Assembly: GCA_045654645.1 (NCBI GenBank)
Contig: JAZONR010000034.1
Span: forward strand, 1 to 8,072
Source of the DNA: HGM04593 sp045654645
GTDB lineage: Bacteria; Bacteroidota; Bacteroidia; Bacteroidales; Bacteroidaceae
Direction: 5' to 3'
DNA length: 8,072 bases
In this document: piece after piece, positions 1-7,018 of the stretch
How the letters are laid out: each line of letters starts with the position of its first letter
Numbering within the stretch: the stretch's first letter is position 1
The notes under the pieces: model-generated
Told to the model about the DNA's origin: nothing
Database searches by the model: none
Seen by the model: the letters and a program-made list of their open reading frames with translations, nothing else
Translations under genes and position numbers: made by a program

Positions 1-40
1 TTTTGTGCGGCTATATAAGAAAATTTATACCCGCACAAAA
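1..40. repeat. Perfect 10-bp inverted repeat at the window edge
   Basis: TTTTGTGCGG (1-10) and CCGCACAAAA (31-40) are exact reverse complements around a 20-base AT-rich spacer that can add a few more pairs. The arms have T on the 5' side and A on the 3' side, the opposite of a normal intrinsic terminator, so I do not call it one. It may be an operator, the tip of a repeat element, or part of a structure cut by the window edge. Confidence 0.55.
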
Positions 41-105
41 CTTCGGACAGTCCTCACACAATGGCCTGAAAACAGTCGGCCCTCCGTTGGATTTTTCAAC
101 GGTGC

Positions 106-141
106 CGTTTCGCCTTCGGCGACGGATTACCTTTTAGCGCG
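106..141 (-). repeat. Repeat R1, left copy (inverted relative to the right copy)
   Basis: Read on the minus strand, this segment matches 6981-7017 on the plus strand, with about five substitutions and a one-base indel and a shared 17-base core. It contains a hairpin, TCGCC-GAA-GGCGA on the minus strand (110-122). The other copy has TCGCT-GAA-AGCGA, so the loop-closing pair has changed from C:G to T:A with pairing kept. Weaker similarity continues to about 160. This looks like a small dispersed intergenic repeat, REP-like in character; the family is not one I can name. Confidence 0.6.
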
Positions 142-185
142 GATAGCGCTTAGCAAGACCACAGCTGCGCCACACGACTTCTCCA

Positions 186-246
186 GCGCACAATGGTAAT
201 TTCAAAGAAATACCGGCACCGTAAGTGAGACAGCGGAGAGCCCTGA
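186..246 (+). repeat. Repeat R2, left copy
   Basis: This segment aligns without gaps to 7299-7359 in the same orientation, with 52 of 61 bases identical by hand count. The core at 213-246, starting CCGGCACCGTAA and ending GAGAGCCCTGA, has one mismatch in 34 bases. Similarity drops sharply outside these limits. The conserved core suggests a dispersed element or a conserved regulatory or RNA sequence. The two copies sit 7,113 bases apart and bracket the whole nqr operon. Confidence 0.7.
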
Positions 247-304
247 TATGTGTATTATGTGTGAAACCAAGCAACATTTTGTTGCAAAGCACAGGGGGCT
301 TTTT

Positions 305-370
305 GATTGAACAAGCTTGATGAGAACTGCACACAACTGCTTGCGTGCAGTTCTATCAACTTGTTTAATC
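305..370. repeat. Long imperfect hairpin of about 26 base pairs
   Basis: The left arm 305-332 and right arm 345-370 pair almost throughout, with single-base bulges at 316 and 322, one G:T pair and a 12-base loop. The inner ten pairs (AGAACTGCAC/GTGCAGTTCT) are perfect. Neither strand has a T-run immediately after the stem, so it is not a typical intrinsic terminator. It could be a structured small RNA, a protein-binding site, or a remnant of a short inverted-repeat element. Confidence 0.6.
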
Positions 371-487
371 TATGGTTTCTAAACACAGAACTTTTGTTCT
401 TTTGTTCTTATGTCTAAAATTTATTTTTAGCGTACTGCGCGCGACCTTTGGCGGCAAAACTCGTCGGAAGAGAAATTTGTTGGCAAC

Positions 488-522
488 AAAAAAGCCGTGC
501 AGAGAGACCCGCACGGCTTTTT
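488..522 (-). terminator. Intrinsic terminator of the nqr operon
   Basis: On the minus strand, 17 bases after the nqrF stop codon, AGCCGTGC pairs with GCACGGCT around a 10-base loop, followed by a run of six T (plus-strand A-run 488-493). An A-run on the other side makes the stem longer and would also give T residues on the plus strand, so it could work in both directions. It closes the operon. Confidence 0.9.
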
Positions 523-538
523 ATAGATTAGAGGGGGA

Positions 539-1807
539 TTAACCTCCGAAGTTGTCGTACATAATTGACTTCTCTTCTACACCAAGGTCGGTGAGCATAT
601 TGACAACGGCCTTTGACATTGGGCCGGGGCCACACATATAGTACTCGATATCCTCGGGAGCCTCGTGGTCCTTGAGGTAGGTCTCATAGATTACCTGGTG
701 TACGAAACCTGCTGTGTACTTGACGCCTGCTGCATCGGCTGCGGGATCGGGACGGTCGAGCGCGAGGTGGAAGGTGAAGTTGGGGAACTCCTTCTCGAGC
801 TGCAGGAAGTCCTCGAGGTAGAAGACCTCGTTGAGGGCACGCGCGCCATAGAAGTAGGTCATCACACGGTCGGTTGTCTTGAGGGTCTTGGTCATATGCA
901 TAATCTGTGCACGCAAGGGAGCCATACCGGCACCACCACCAACCCACATCATCTCTTTCTTTGAGTCGAAAATGGGGTGGAAATCGCCATAAGGGCCACT
1001 CATAATTACCTTGTCGCCGGGTTTGAGGGTGAAGATGTAGGATGATGCGATACCGCAGGGTACATCCATAAAGCCTGAACGGTCGGCCTTGAAGGGAGGT
1101 GTGGCAATGCGCACGGTGAGCATTATGCGGTCGCCCTCGGCGGGGTAGTTGGCCATTGAGTAGGCACGGATGGTCTCTTCGGTGTTCTTGCACTTGAGGC
1201 CAAGGAGGCCGAACTTCTCCCAAGCGGGGAGGTATTCCTCGCCAATGAGGGACTTGTCGATATCCTTGTCATAGGTCATATCATAGGCGGGAATCTTAAT
1301 CTGTGCATAGGAACCGGGAACGAAGTCCATATGCTCGCCGGGAGGCAGGGCAACGATGAACTCTTTGATGAAGGTTGCGACGTTCTTGTTGGAGATTACC
1401 TCGCACTCCCACTCCTTGACACCCATAACAGACTCGGGCACCTTTATTTCCATATCGTTCTTGCACTTTACCTGACAGCCAAGACGCCAGTGAGCCTGCT
1501 GCTCCTTGCGTGTGAAGTGGCTGGTCTCTGAGGGGAGAATCTCGCCACCACCCTCGGTTACCTGGAGCTTGCACTGGCCACAAGAGCCCTTACCGCCACA
1601 AGCCGAGGGAAGGAAGATGCCGTTCTCGGCAAGTGTTCCAAGCAGAGCGCCGCCTGCAGCGACCTCTACCTCTTTCTCTCCGTTAATCTTTACCTTGATG
1701 TTTCCACCGGGAAGAAGGAAGCGCTTTGCTACCAACAGGATTACTACCAGCAGAAGGATTATTACAAGGAAGACTGCTATACTTGCTAATATCAATTGTG
1801 TATTCAT
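539..1807 (-). CDS. nqrF: Na+-translocating NADH:quinone reductase subunit F (NADH dehydrogenase subunit)
   Basis: NqrF is the electron entry point of Na+-NQR: it oxidises NADH on the cytoplasmic side and passes electrons through FAD to a [2Fe-2S] cluster. The 422-residue product has one N-terminal membrane helix (about 5-27), a plant-type ferredoxin domain (about 37-125) with cluster ligands C70, C76, C79 and C111, then a ferredoxin-reductase module. That module shows the FAD motif RAYSMANYP (214-222), GPYGDF (271-276), the nucleotide-binding loop GGGAGMAPLR (290-299), FYGAR (319-323) and MCGPGPM (391-397). Length and domain order are normal for the family, and all key residues are present. 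It is the last gene of the operon, starting 12 bases after nqrE, and is followed by a terminator. The start is supported by the helix immediately after it. Confidence 0.97.
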   Translation of the reverse strand: MNTQLILASIAVFLVIILLLVVILLVAKRFLLPGGNIKVKINGEKEVEVAAGGALLGTLAENGIFLPSACGGKGSCGQCKLQVTEGGGEILPSETSHFTRKEQQAHWRLGCQVKCKNDMEIKVPESVMGVKEWECEVISNKNVATFIKEFIVALPPGEHMDFVPGSYAQIKIPAYDMTYDKDIDKSLIGEEYLPAWEKFGLLGLKCKNTEETIRAYSMANYPAEGDRIMLTVRIATPPFKADRSGFMDVPCGIASSYIFTLKPGDKVIMSGPYGDFHPIFDSKKEMMWVGGGAGMAPLRAQIMHMTKTLKTTDRVMTYFYGARALNEVFYLEDFLQLEKEFPNFTFHLALDRPDPAADAAGVKYTAGFVHQVIYETYLKDHEAPEDIEYYMCGPGPMSKAVVNMLTDLGVEEKSIMYDNFGG

Positions 1808-1819
1808 ATCCTTGATTTA

Positions 1820-2443
1820 TTACATTTTAATACCAGAGAAGCACATAAATGCCATTGCCATAAGACCAACGGTGATGAAGGCTATGCCAAGACCACGAAG
1901 GGGCTTTGGTATGTTGCAGTACTCCATTTTCTCGCGGATTGCCGCAAAGAGCACAATGGCTACCATCCAGCCGAGGCCCGAGCCAAGGGCAAAGGCAATT
2001 GAGTCGGCAAAACAGGTGATGGCCTGTGAGTTGTCGGCGGGAAGGCCGATGCGCTGCTGCATAAAGAGTGAACCACCCATAATGGCACAGTTCACGGCGA
2101 TGAGCGGCAGGAAGATACCCAACTGGCTGTAGAGGGCGGGGGCGAAACGCTCCACAATCATCTCAACAAGCTGCACAATACCTGCAATAACCGCAATGAA
2201 GAGGATGAAGGCAAGGAATGTGAGGTCTACACCAAAAATGCCATCTGCTGCAAGTACCTTGGTTTGGAGCAGATAATTGACGGGCAGGGTGATTACCTGA
2301 ACGAATATTACTGCAAAGCCAAGACCAATGGCTGTTTTAACGCTTTTAGATACAGCCAGGTATGAGCACATACCAAGGAAGAAGGCAAATACCATATTGT
2401 CCACGAATACCGAGCGGACAAGCAAACTAATGAAATGTTCCAT
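1820..2443 (-). CDS. nqrE: Na+-translocating NADH:quinone reductase subunit E
   Basis: NqrE is a six-helix inner-membrane subunit that pairs with NqrD in pseudo-symmetric fashion. The two together hold an intramembrane iron centre that relays electrons from the NqrF cluster on the inside to the NqrC FMN on the outside. The 207-residue protein is almost entirely hydrophobic and has the two family cysteines, C26 (in FFLGMCSYLA) and C119 (in AVNCAIMGG), matching the ligand positions known from the Vibrio enzyme. Size is normal. It lies 30 bases after nqrD and 12 before nqrF. RnfA is the closest paralogue, but the surrounding nqrA, B, C and F make NqrE the clear call. Confidence 0.96.
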   Translation of the reverse strand: MEHFISLLVRSVFVDNMVFAFFLGMCSYLAVSKSVKTAIGLGFAVIFVQVITLPVNYLLQTKVLAADGIFGVDLTFLAFILFIAVIAGIVQLVEMIVERFAPALYSQLGIFLPLIAVNCAIMGGSLFMQQRIGLPADNSQAITCFADSIAFALGSGLGWMVAIVLFAAIREKMEYCNIPKPLRGLGIAFITVGLMAMAFMCFSGIKM

Positions 2444-2473
2444 AATTATCTTTCTTTTCCGTATCTAAAAATG

Positions 2474-3103
2474 TTATTTCTCTTGCAAACTCTTGTCTTT
2501 TGCTCTCTGATACCACACGATGCAGGCTATGAGGATGAAGGCTGCGGGGGTCATAAGCATAAGACCGTTGTTCATATATCCTGCCTCGTAGAAGCTCTCG
2601 GGGATGAGCTGGATGTTGAGCAATGCGCCTGTACCGAAGAGCTCGCGGAAGAAGGCTACTATAACGAGTATCATTGCATAGCCTACGCCGTTACCAATAC
2701 CGTCGAGGAACGAGGGCCAGGGCTTGTTCTGCATTGCGAAGGCCTCGAGACGTCCCATAAGGATACAGTTGGTGATGATTAGACCGATGTAGACCGAGAG
2801 CTGAACGCTGACATCATAGGCGAATGCCTTGAGCACCTCACTTACCAGTGTTACCAACGCGGCAACAACCACCAGCTGAACGATAATACGTATGCGCATT
2901 GGGATGGTGTTGCGGATGAGTGAGATGATTACGTTGGCCATTGCAACGATGATGGTTACTGAAAGACCCATCACAATGGCGGGCTCCAATTTGCTTGTAA
3001 CAGCCAATGCCGAACAGATACCAAGCACCTGAACTGTTACAGGATTTTCTTTAAACAAAGGAGTGTTTAAAGCCTCTTTATTTTTCTTTGATAAAAGTCC
3101 CAT
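2474..3103 (-). CDS. nqrD: Na+-translocating NADH:quinone reductase subunit D
   Basis: NqrD is the membrane partner of NqrE and supplies two of the four cysteines of the intramembrane iron centre. In this 209-residue product they are C30 (LGICSALAV) and C113 (ITNCILMGR). After a short polar N-terminus (MGLLSKKNKE) there are about six membrane segments and a charged C-terminal tail (QRAKDKSLQEK). Length is as expected for the family. It starts 17 bases after nqrC. The paralogue RnfE is excluded by the operon content. I see nothing unusual in it. Confidence 0.96.
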   Translation of the reverse strand: MGLLSKKNKEALNTPLFKENPVTVQVLGICSALAVTSKLEPAIVMGLSVTIIVAMANVIISLIRNTIPMRIRIIVQLVVVAALVTLVSEVLKAFAYDVSVQLSVYIGLIITNCILMGRLEAFAMQNKPWPSFLDGIGNGVGYAMILVIVAFFRELFGTGALLNIQLIPESFYEAGYMNNGLMLMTPAAFILIACIVWYQRAKDKSLQEK

Positions 3104-3120
3104 AATTATTCCTTTACTTT

Positions 3121-4002
3121 TTATTGTTCAACATTTACGTCAATTGGGGCGGCCTCTGCAACAGGGGTACCCAACTGGTTTTTGAGATAGTTGTAATAGG
3201 GGGCGAGCTTGGTATCGAGCATCACTTGGAGTCCGTTGCAGGTGATTGTTGCACCCGACACGGCGTCGATGTGATAATCTGCACCGGCAACACCCTTGCC
3301 CTTTTCAACTGCAAGGGCTACATTTCCGGCTTCGTCATAGACCTTCTTTACAATGGCGTTGCCGTCCTTGTCGAGGGTAAAACGGTTCTGGAACTTGTCG
3401 CTTGCAATTTCGGCACCAAGACCGGGGGTCTCACTGGCGTGTGAGAAGTAGACGCCATAGATGGTGTTGCAATCGTCGTTGAGAGCAATGTAGCCCCAAA
3501 TGGGACCCCAAAGGCCGTTACCTGTCATTGGGATGATGTATTTCTTTGCACCATTGACATTGGCAATGTAAAGGGGAAGGTTGTTCTCGTTGATAGCGTC
3601 GTTGCTTACCTTGAAACCACCCTCCTGGGCTACTTCGTTACCCTGGGCATTTACAATGATGTCCTTTTCAATGAGTTCATCATATTTTGCTGCTGCATCG
3701 GGGAGATTTCTCTCGTTCAAAGAGGCAAGAATCTGTTTCTTCTTGTCGAGTTCCACATTGTCATCCTGAATGGGCTTGAGCAGTGATGACACGCCTGCAA
3801 GAAGGAATGCCACAATTACTACAACCACTGCCGAGTAGATGATGGCATAGAGGTCGCTGTTTGTGTCAAAGCCTTTTTTCTTGGCCTCCTTGACAGCTTC
3901 GAACTCTGAAGCACCGGCCTTACACAACGGACACACTGAGGGTGCCTCGTTGCCTTCGTGTACGTATCCGCACACTTTACATACATATTTCTTTGCTGCC
4001 AT
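3121..4002 (-). CDS. nqrC: Na+-translocating NADH:quinone reductase subunit C with an N-terminal rubredoxin-like domain
   Basis: NqrC carries a covalently bound FMN on the outer face of the membrane and passes electrons to NqrB. This 293-residue product has an added N-terminal domain (about 1-36) with C8-x2-C11 and C24-x2-C27, in the context YVCKVCGYVHEG and CPLCKAG. The spacing equals that of the rubredoxin domain at the end of rubrerythrins. A basic linker (KEAKKKG) follows, then one membrane helix (about 51-75) and the NqrC FMN domain with GNGLW (161-165), ETPGLG (191-196) and DAVSGAT (246-252); T252 is the expected FMN attachment site. Ordinary NqrC proteins begin near residue 46 here. 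The next Met is residue 159, and the start lies 5 bases after nqrB, so the extra domain belongs to the reading frame. With normal N-in topology the rubredoxin would be cytoplasmic. Its role is unknown; electron exchange with a soluble partner is inference. Confidence 0.96.
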   Translation of the reverse strand: MAAKKYVCKVCGYVHEGNEAPSVCPLCKAGASEFEAVKEAKKKGFDTNSDLYAIIYSAVVVVIVAFLLAGVSSLLKPIQDDNVELDKKKQILASLNERNLPDAAAKYDELIEKDIIVNAQGNEVAQEGGFKVSNDAINENNLPLYIANVNGAKKYIIPMTGNGLWGPIWGYIALNDDCNTIYGVYFSHASETPGLGAEIASDKFQNRFTLDKDGNAIVKKVYDEAGNVALAVEKGKGVAGADYHIDAVSGATITCNGLQVMLDTKLAPYYNYLKNQLGTPVAEAAPIDVNVEQ

Positions 4003-4007
4003 ATCTG

Positions 4008-5189
4008 TTATTTCTTTTTTGTTACACGTTTAGCACGGGTATTCACATTGGACTGAACAACGCAGTAGTCGATGAATGGAGCGGTTACGTTCATCAGCAG
4101 GATGGCGAGCATCATACCTTCGGGGTAACCGGGGTTGAGCACGCGGATGAGGATGGTCATTGCACCAATGCCGAAGCCGTAGATGTATTTACCGGTCTCG
4201 GTGCGGGCTGATGTTACGGGATCGGTGGCCATAAAGACTGCACCGAAGCAGAAACCGCCGAGAAGGAGGTGGTGCCACAGGGGCATTCCAAGGGGAAGCT
4301 TGTCGTCGAAGAGGAAGAGCATTACAATGCCGCCCACAAAGACGCTGAGCATTGTCTTCCAGCTTGCCACGCCTGTGTAGAGAAGGAGGGCTGCACCAAG
4401 TGCAATGGCTACAACGCTTGTCTCGCCAATTGAACCGGGCATAAAGCCGAAGAGCATATCGTTTGCGGTGAGGAATGCACCGGCTGCACCAACGGGTGCC
4501 GAGCCATTGGCAACGTGCTGAAGGGCGGTTGCGCAGGTGTAACCATCAACAGCATTGGCTCCAAGACCACAGATTGACTCGGTTGCTACCCAAACGCTGT
4601 CGCCTGAGATAACTGAAGGGTAGGCAAAGAAGATGAACGCACGTGCAATGAGGGCTACGTTTACAATGTTCATACCTGTGCCGCCAAAGACCTCCTTGGC
4701 AAAGATTACCGCAAAGGCTGTTGCGAGGGCAAGAACCCACAAGGGGCAGCCAACGGGAACAATCATTGGGATGAGGATACCTGATACCAGGAAGCCTTCG
4801 TGAATCTCTTCGTTCTTCCACTGGGCAACGGTGAACTCGATGCCGAGACCTACAAGGTAGGATACTACGATTTTGGGAAGTGTTACCACAAGACCGAAGA
4901 GGAACATCTGGAACCAGGTGGTTGTTTCAACGGTGCCTGCAGCAATGGCGTTCTGCAAACCGATGTTGTACATTCCAAGCAGAAGAGAGGGGATGAGCGC
5001 AATCACTACAAGAGACATAATGCGCTTGCTGTCTATTGCATCGTGGATATTGACACCGTTCTTGGCTGTGTCGTTGGGCACGAAGAGGAATGTTTCAAAA
5101 CCATCGAACAAGGAACGGAAAGCGTGAAGCTTGCCTCCCTCCTCGAACTTTGGCTTAATCTTATTCAAATAATTTCTCAAGAATTTCAT
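4008..5189 (-). CDS. nqrB: Na+-translocating NADH:quinone reductase subunit B
   Basis: NqrB is the central membrane subunit of Na+-NQR, holding covalent FMN and riboflavin and forming part of the Na+ path and quinone site. I chose the ATG at 5189 (393 residues) because MKFLRNYLNKIKPKFEEGGK aligns with the start of Vibrio NqrB; an in-frame ATG at 5219 would add ten residues with no family match. Recognisable segments include DSKRIM, EGFLVSGIL, AKEVFGGTG, FFAYPSVISGD, PGSIGE, MATDPVTSA and NPGYPEGMM. The flavinylation motif reads DGYTCAT (215-221), with T221 as the predicted FMN site. The position before AT is Cys (codon TGC) rather than the usual Gly; acceptor Thr, preceding Ala and the Asp are kept. 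The gene follows nqrA by 69 bases, the widest gap in the operon, and precedes nqrC by 5. Confidence 0.95.
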   Translation of the reverse strand: MKFLRNYLNKIKPKFEEGGKLHAFRSLFDGFETFLFVPNDTAKNGVNIHDAIDSKRIMSLVVIALIPSLLLGMYNIGLQNAIAAGTVETTTWFQMFLFGLVVTLPKIVVSYLVGLGIEFTVAQWKNEEIHEGFLVSGILIPMIVPVGCPLWVLALATAFAVIFAKEVFGGTGMNIVNVALIARAFIFFAYPSVISGDSVWVATESICGLGANAVDGYTCATALQHVANGSAPVGAAGAFLTANDMLFGFMPGSIGETSVVAIALGAALLLYTGVASWKTMLSVFVGGIVMLFLFDDKLPLGMPLWHHLLLGGFCFGAVFMATDPVTSARTETGKYIYGFGIGAMTILIRVLNPGYPEGMMLAILLMNVTAPFIDYCVVQSNVNTRAKRVTKKK

Positions 5190-5258
5190 ACGATTATTTT
5201 TTATTTTGCATTGGAACACGGCCCCTGCCCGGGTGGGCTTGACGGTGGCCTCGTTTAA
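5190..5258 (-). other. nqrA-nqrB spacer with a GC-rich hairpin
   Basis: This is the widest spacer in the operon. Its nqrA-proximal half is GC-rich, with a short inverted repeat (GCCC and GGGC arms near 5227-5238), while the half next to nqrB is an A-rich leader. The hairpin could stabilise mRNA or tune nqrB translation. There is no T-run after it, so it is not an obvious terminator. The alternative nqrB start at 5219 falls inside it. Confidence 0.35.
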
Positions 5259-6608
5259 TTAGCACATCTCGGCACGCAGTTTGTCAAGGCCTTCGCGTAC
5301 AATGCGCTGCAGCTCCAGCTTTGAGGAGTCTACGAATTCGCAGAGTGCAAAATCCTCGGGAGCTACCTCGTAGATGCCGAGCTGCTCCATCTTGTCAATG
5401 TTGCCGGTTATAATAGCTTTCAACAGGTACTCGGGGTAGATGTCCATTGGGAACACCTTGTCGTACTCGTTGGACATAATCATATGGCGCTCGCCACCCT
5501 TGATGCGGGCGTCGATTGCATACTTGCGCTTGGGGAAGAGCCAGCTGAAGTAGCTGCGGCTGGTGCTATACATTCCAAAACGGGGAGCTGCCCAACCGAG
5601 CATCTCATCACCGCCCATTATCTCGGGGATAACGGTTACCTGTGTTGAGAATGCGCCAAGGAAGCCGTCGGCTGTGGTCTTCTTGCCGGTGAGTACGTTT
5701 CCGTCGATGATGCGGAGCTCGTAGTCGTTGTTGAGACGGCCGGCAAGCAGGGTTGTGAGTTGTGCACCAAGAACTACCTTGCTGTATGAGGGGTTCTTTA
5801 CCTCGCTACCTGCAACGGCAATGGTGCGGGTGAAATCGATTTTACCCTTGTTGAAGAGGCGACCGATGAAGATTACATCCTCGGCTGCAACGGTCCAAAC
5901 TACCTCGCCCTTGTTGATGGGGGCTGTCTTGTTGATTTGAACGCCTACATTGCCTGCGGGATGGGGACCCGAGAAGACTGTTGTGGTAACGTTCTTGGCT
6001 ACTGTGAGGGCGGTTGCCTTTTGGCAAGCGCAGATGCCGAGGTGAACGGGTGCCAGACGTGAGAGAGCATCGAGACCGGCCTGGAAATCGTCCTCATTGC
6101 CCTTGAGGGCTACCTCGAAATCAACAGCCAAGGGCTTTGAATCGAAGGCCGAGACGTAGATGGCACGGGGAGTGTCCTTGGGGTCGGCAATGACGTCATA
6201 GGGACGCTGGCGCAAGAATGCGAAGAGACCTGCCTTGAGGAGGTCGGCCTTCACCTCGTCTGCAGAGAGCGAATGGATATCTTTCGCCTTGTACTCTACC
6301 GACTCGAACTTGCCGTCCGATTCTACTACTACGCTAAGAACGCGTCTTCTCTCACCGCGGTTAACCGCAACAACTTTTCCGCTCACGGGCGAAACAAATT
6401 GAATCTCGGGGTTGGCCTTGTCAATGAAAAGTGCATCACCTGCCTTTACTGCATCCTCGGGTTTTACTACAACCTTGGGGGTTACACGTGTAAAGTCGGA
6501 GGGCATCAAGGCGTAGAGCTTTGGTGCTGCAACCGATGTCATTTCATTGGCAGGAGCACCTTTCAAATTGATATTGAGCCCCTTAGAAATTTTTACAACT
6601 CTGTGCAT
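5259..6608 (-). CDS. nqrA: Na+-translocating NADH:quinone reductase subunit A
   Basis: NqrA is the cytoplasmic peripheral subunit of Na+-NQR. It carries no redox cofactor of its own and has been linked to quinone binding and complex assembly. The 449-residue product has the family N-terminus (KISKGLNINLKG), a barrel-sandwich segment around SPVSGKVV (73-80), the conserved SGPHPAGNVGVQI (213-225), and the C-terminal segment EDFALCEF (418-425), all as in the NqrA/RnfC-like family. Length is normal. There is no predicted membrane helix. It is the first gene of the operon, with a Bacteroidota-type promoter element about 34 bases upstream of the start. The ATG at 6608 is the first of the frame and fits the family start. 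Confidence 0.96.
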   Translation of the reverse strand: MHRVVKISKGLNINLKGAPANEMTSVAAPKLYALMPSDFTRVTPKVVVKPEDAVKAGDALFIDKANPEIQFVSPVSGKVVAVNRGERRRVLSVVVESDGKFESVEYKAKDIHSLSADEVKADLLKAGLFAFLRQRPYDVIADPKDTPRAIYVSAFDSKPLAVDFEVALKGNEDDFQAGLDALSRLAPVHLGICACQKATALTVAKNVTTTVFSGPHPAGNVGVQINKTAPINKGEVVWTVAAEDVIFIGRLFNKGKIDFTRTIAVAGSEVKNPSYSKVVLGAQLTTLLAGRLNNDYELRIIDGNVLTGKKTTADGFLGAFSTQVTVIPEIMGGDEMLGWAAPRFGMYSTSRSYFSWLFPKRKYAIDARIKGGERHMIMSNEYDKVFPMDIYPEYLLKAIITGNIDKMEQLGIYEVAPEDFALCEFVDSSKLELQRIVREGLDKLRAEMC

Positions 6609-6641
6609 ATAAATTGGGTTACGTTAGTACATTATCCGGCA

Positions 6642-6675
6642 CAAATTTAGAGAAAAATTTCTGTATTAATAACAA
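6642..6675 (-). promoter_or_regulatory. Candidate promoter of the nqr operon
   Basis: On the minus strand TAAATTTG (6649 to 6642) matches the Bacteroidota -7 consensus TAnnTTTG exactly. A TTG at 6675-6673 could serve as the -33 element, although the 23-base spacing is a little longer than usual. The surrounding DNA is very AT-rich. This would give a short leader of roughly 25-30 bases before the nqrA ATG. Confidence 0.6.
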
Positions 6676-6742
6676 GTTGTTTTAAATTATTTTAATATTT
6701 TTTCTTTATTAAGCATTTTTTGTTGGTTGCGGCGGTGCAAGA

Positions 6743-6859
6743 ATGGGTAAATGGGGTGTTTGGATGGCTGAGGGGCCGGTGGTGATGGTGCCTGCCCGGT
6801 GGCGGGGATTTTTGCTGCTTTGTGTGCGGAAAAAGGTTGAGAAAGAAAGACTTGACTAA
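6743..6859 (+). other. Doubtful 38-codon open frame in a G-rich segment
   Basis: An ATG at 6743 opens a 38-codon plus-strand frame ending at TAA 6857-6859. The product begins MGKWGVWMAEG, has a short hydrophobic part (GFLLCV) and ends in a charged tail (RKKVEKERLD). The DNA is strikingly G-rich compared with its AT-rich neighbours. I do not recognise the peptide and see no clear promoter or ribosome-binding site. It may be a small protein, a decayed gene fragment or chance. Confidence 0.15.
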
Positions 6860-6980
6860 AAATTATTAGATTAATTACTAATGTTGAGAACTGCGGTTGA
6901 ATTTAAACTTTCTCTTTGGTCTGTTGTCTTGTATTCCTTTTCTTGTCGATGTTTTTTGAAATTACTATTGCTGATATATT

Positions 6981-7017
6981 CGCGTCAAAAAGGTAATCCG
7001 TCGCTGAAAGCGAAATG
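6981..7017 (+). repeat. Repeat R1, right copy
   Basis: This is the partner of the segment at 106-141, in opposite orientation. It contains the hairpin TCGCT-GAA-AGCGA (7001-7013). Compared with the left copy, the pair next to the loop has changed on both sides (C:G to T:A), which keeps the stem. It directly abuts the first R3 copy. Confidence 0.6.
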
Positions 7018-7018
7018 G

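Larger units (their letters stand above)
1..487. other. Gene-free, repeat-rich region downstream of nqrF
   Basis: I see no convincing gene here. The stretch holds the 10-bp inverted repeat at 1-40, a hairpin at 77-107 (CGGC and CCGTTG arms, T-rich loop), one R1 copy (106-141), one R2 copy (186-246), a small hairpin at 271-285 (GCAAC/GTTGC), a long imperfect hairpin (305-370) and a short palindrome at 476-490 (TTTGTTG/CAACAAA). Open frames such as 5-199 (+) and 134-334 (-) run straight through the repeats and have no family signature. A 56-codon plus-strand frame (372-542) runs through the nqrF terminator and into the nqrF stop codon, so it is unlikely to be a gene. Confidence 0.7.

Noticed and set aside
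238..304. Possible plus-strand terminator (AGCCCTG pairing with CAGGGGGCT, then five T)
   Set aside because: The stem is short and bulged with a loop of nearly 50 bases, part of it lies inside R2, and there is no plus-strand gene in the window for it to serve.
5..334. Open frames on both strands (5-199 plus, 134-334 minus)
   Set aside because: Their sequence is that of repeats R1 and R2, which also give similar peptides in the other intergenic region. There is no domain or start signal.
372..542. A 56-codon plus-strand frame starting MVSKHRTFVLLFLCLKF, with a hydrophobic start and a basic remainder
   Set aside because: It runs through both arms of the nqrF terminator and overlaps the nqrF stop codon in antisense, and I see no promoter or family match. 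A dispersed repeat or chance is more likely.
539..6608. The operon being rnf (RnfABCDGE) rather than nqr
   Set aside because: The order A-B-C-D-E-F, the NqrF ferredoxin-reductase subunit, full-length NqrA without RnfC-type cluster motifs, and the absence of an RnfB gene fit only Na+-NQR.
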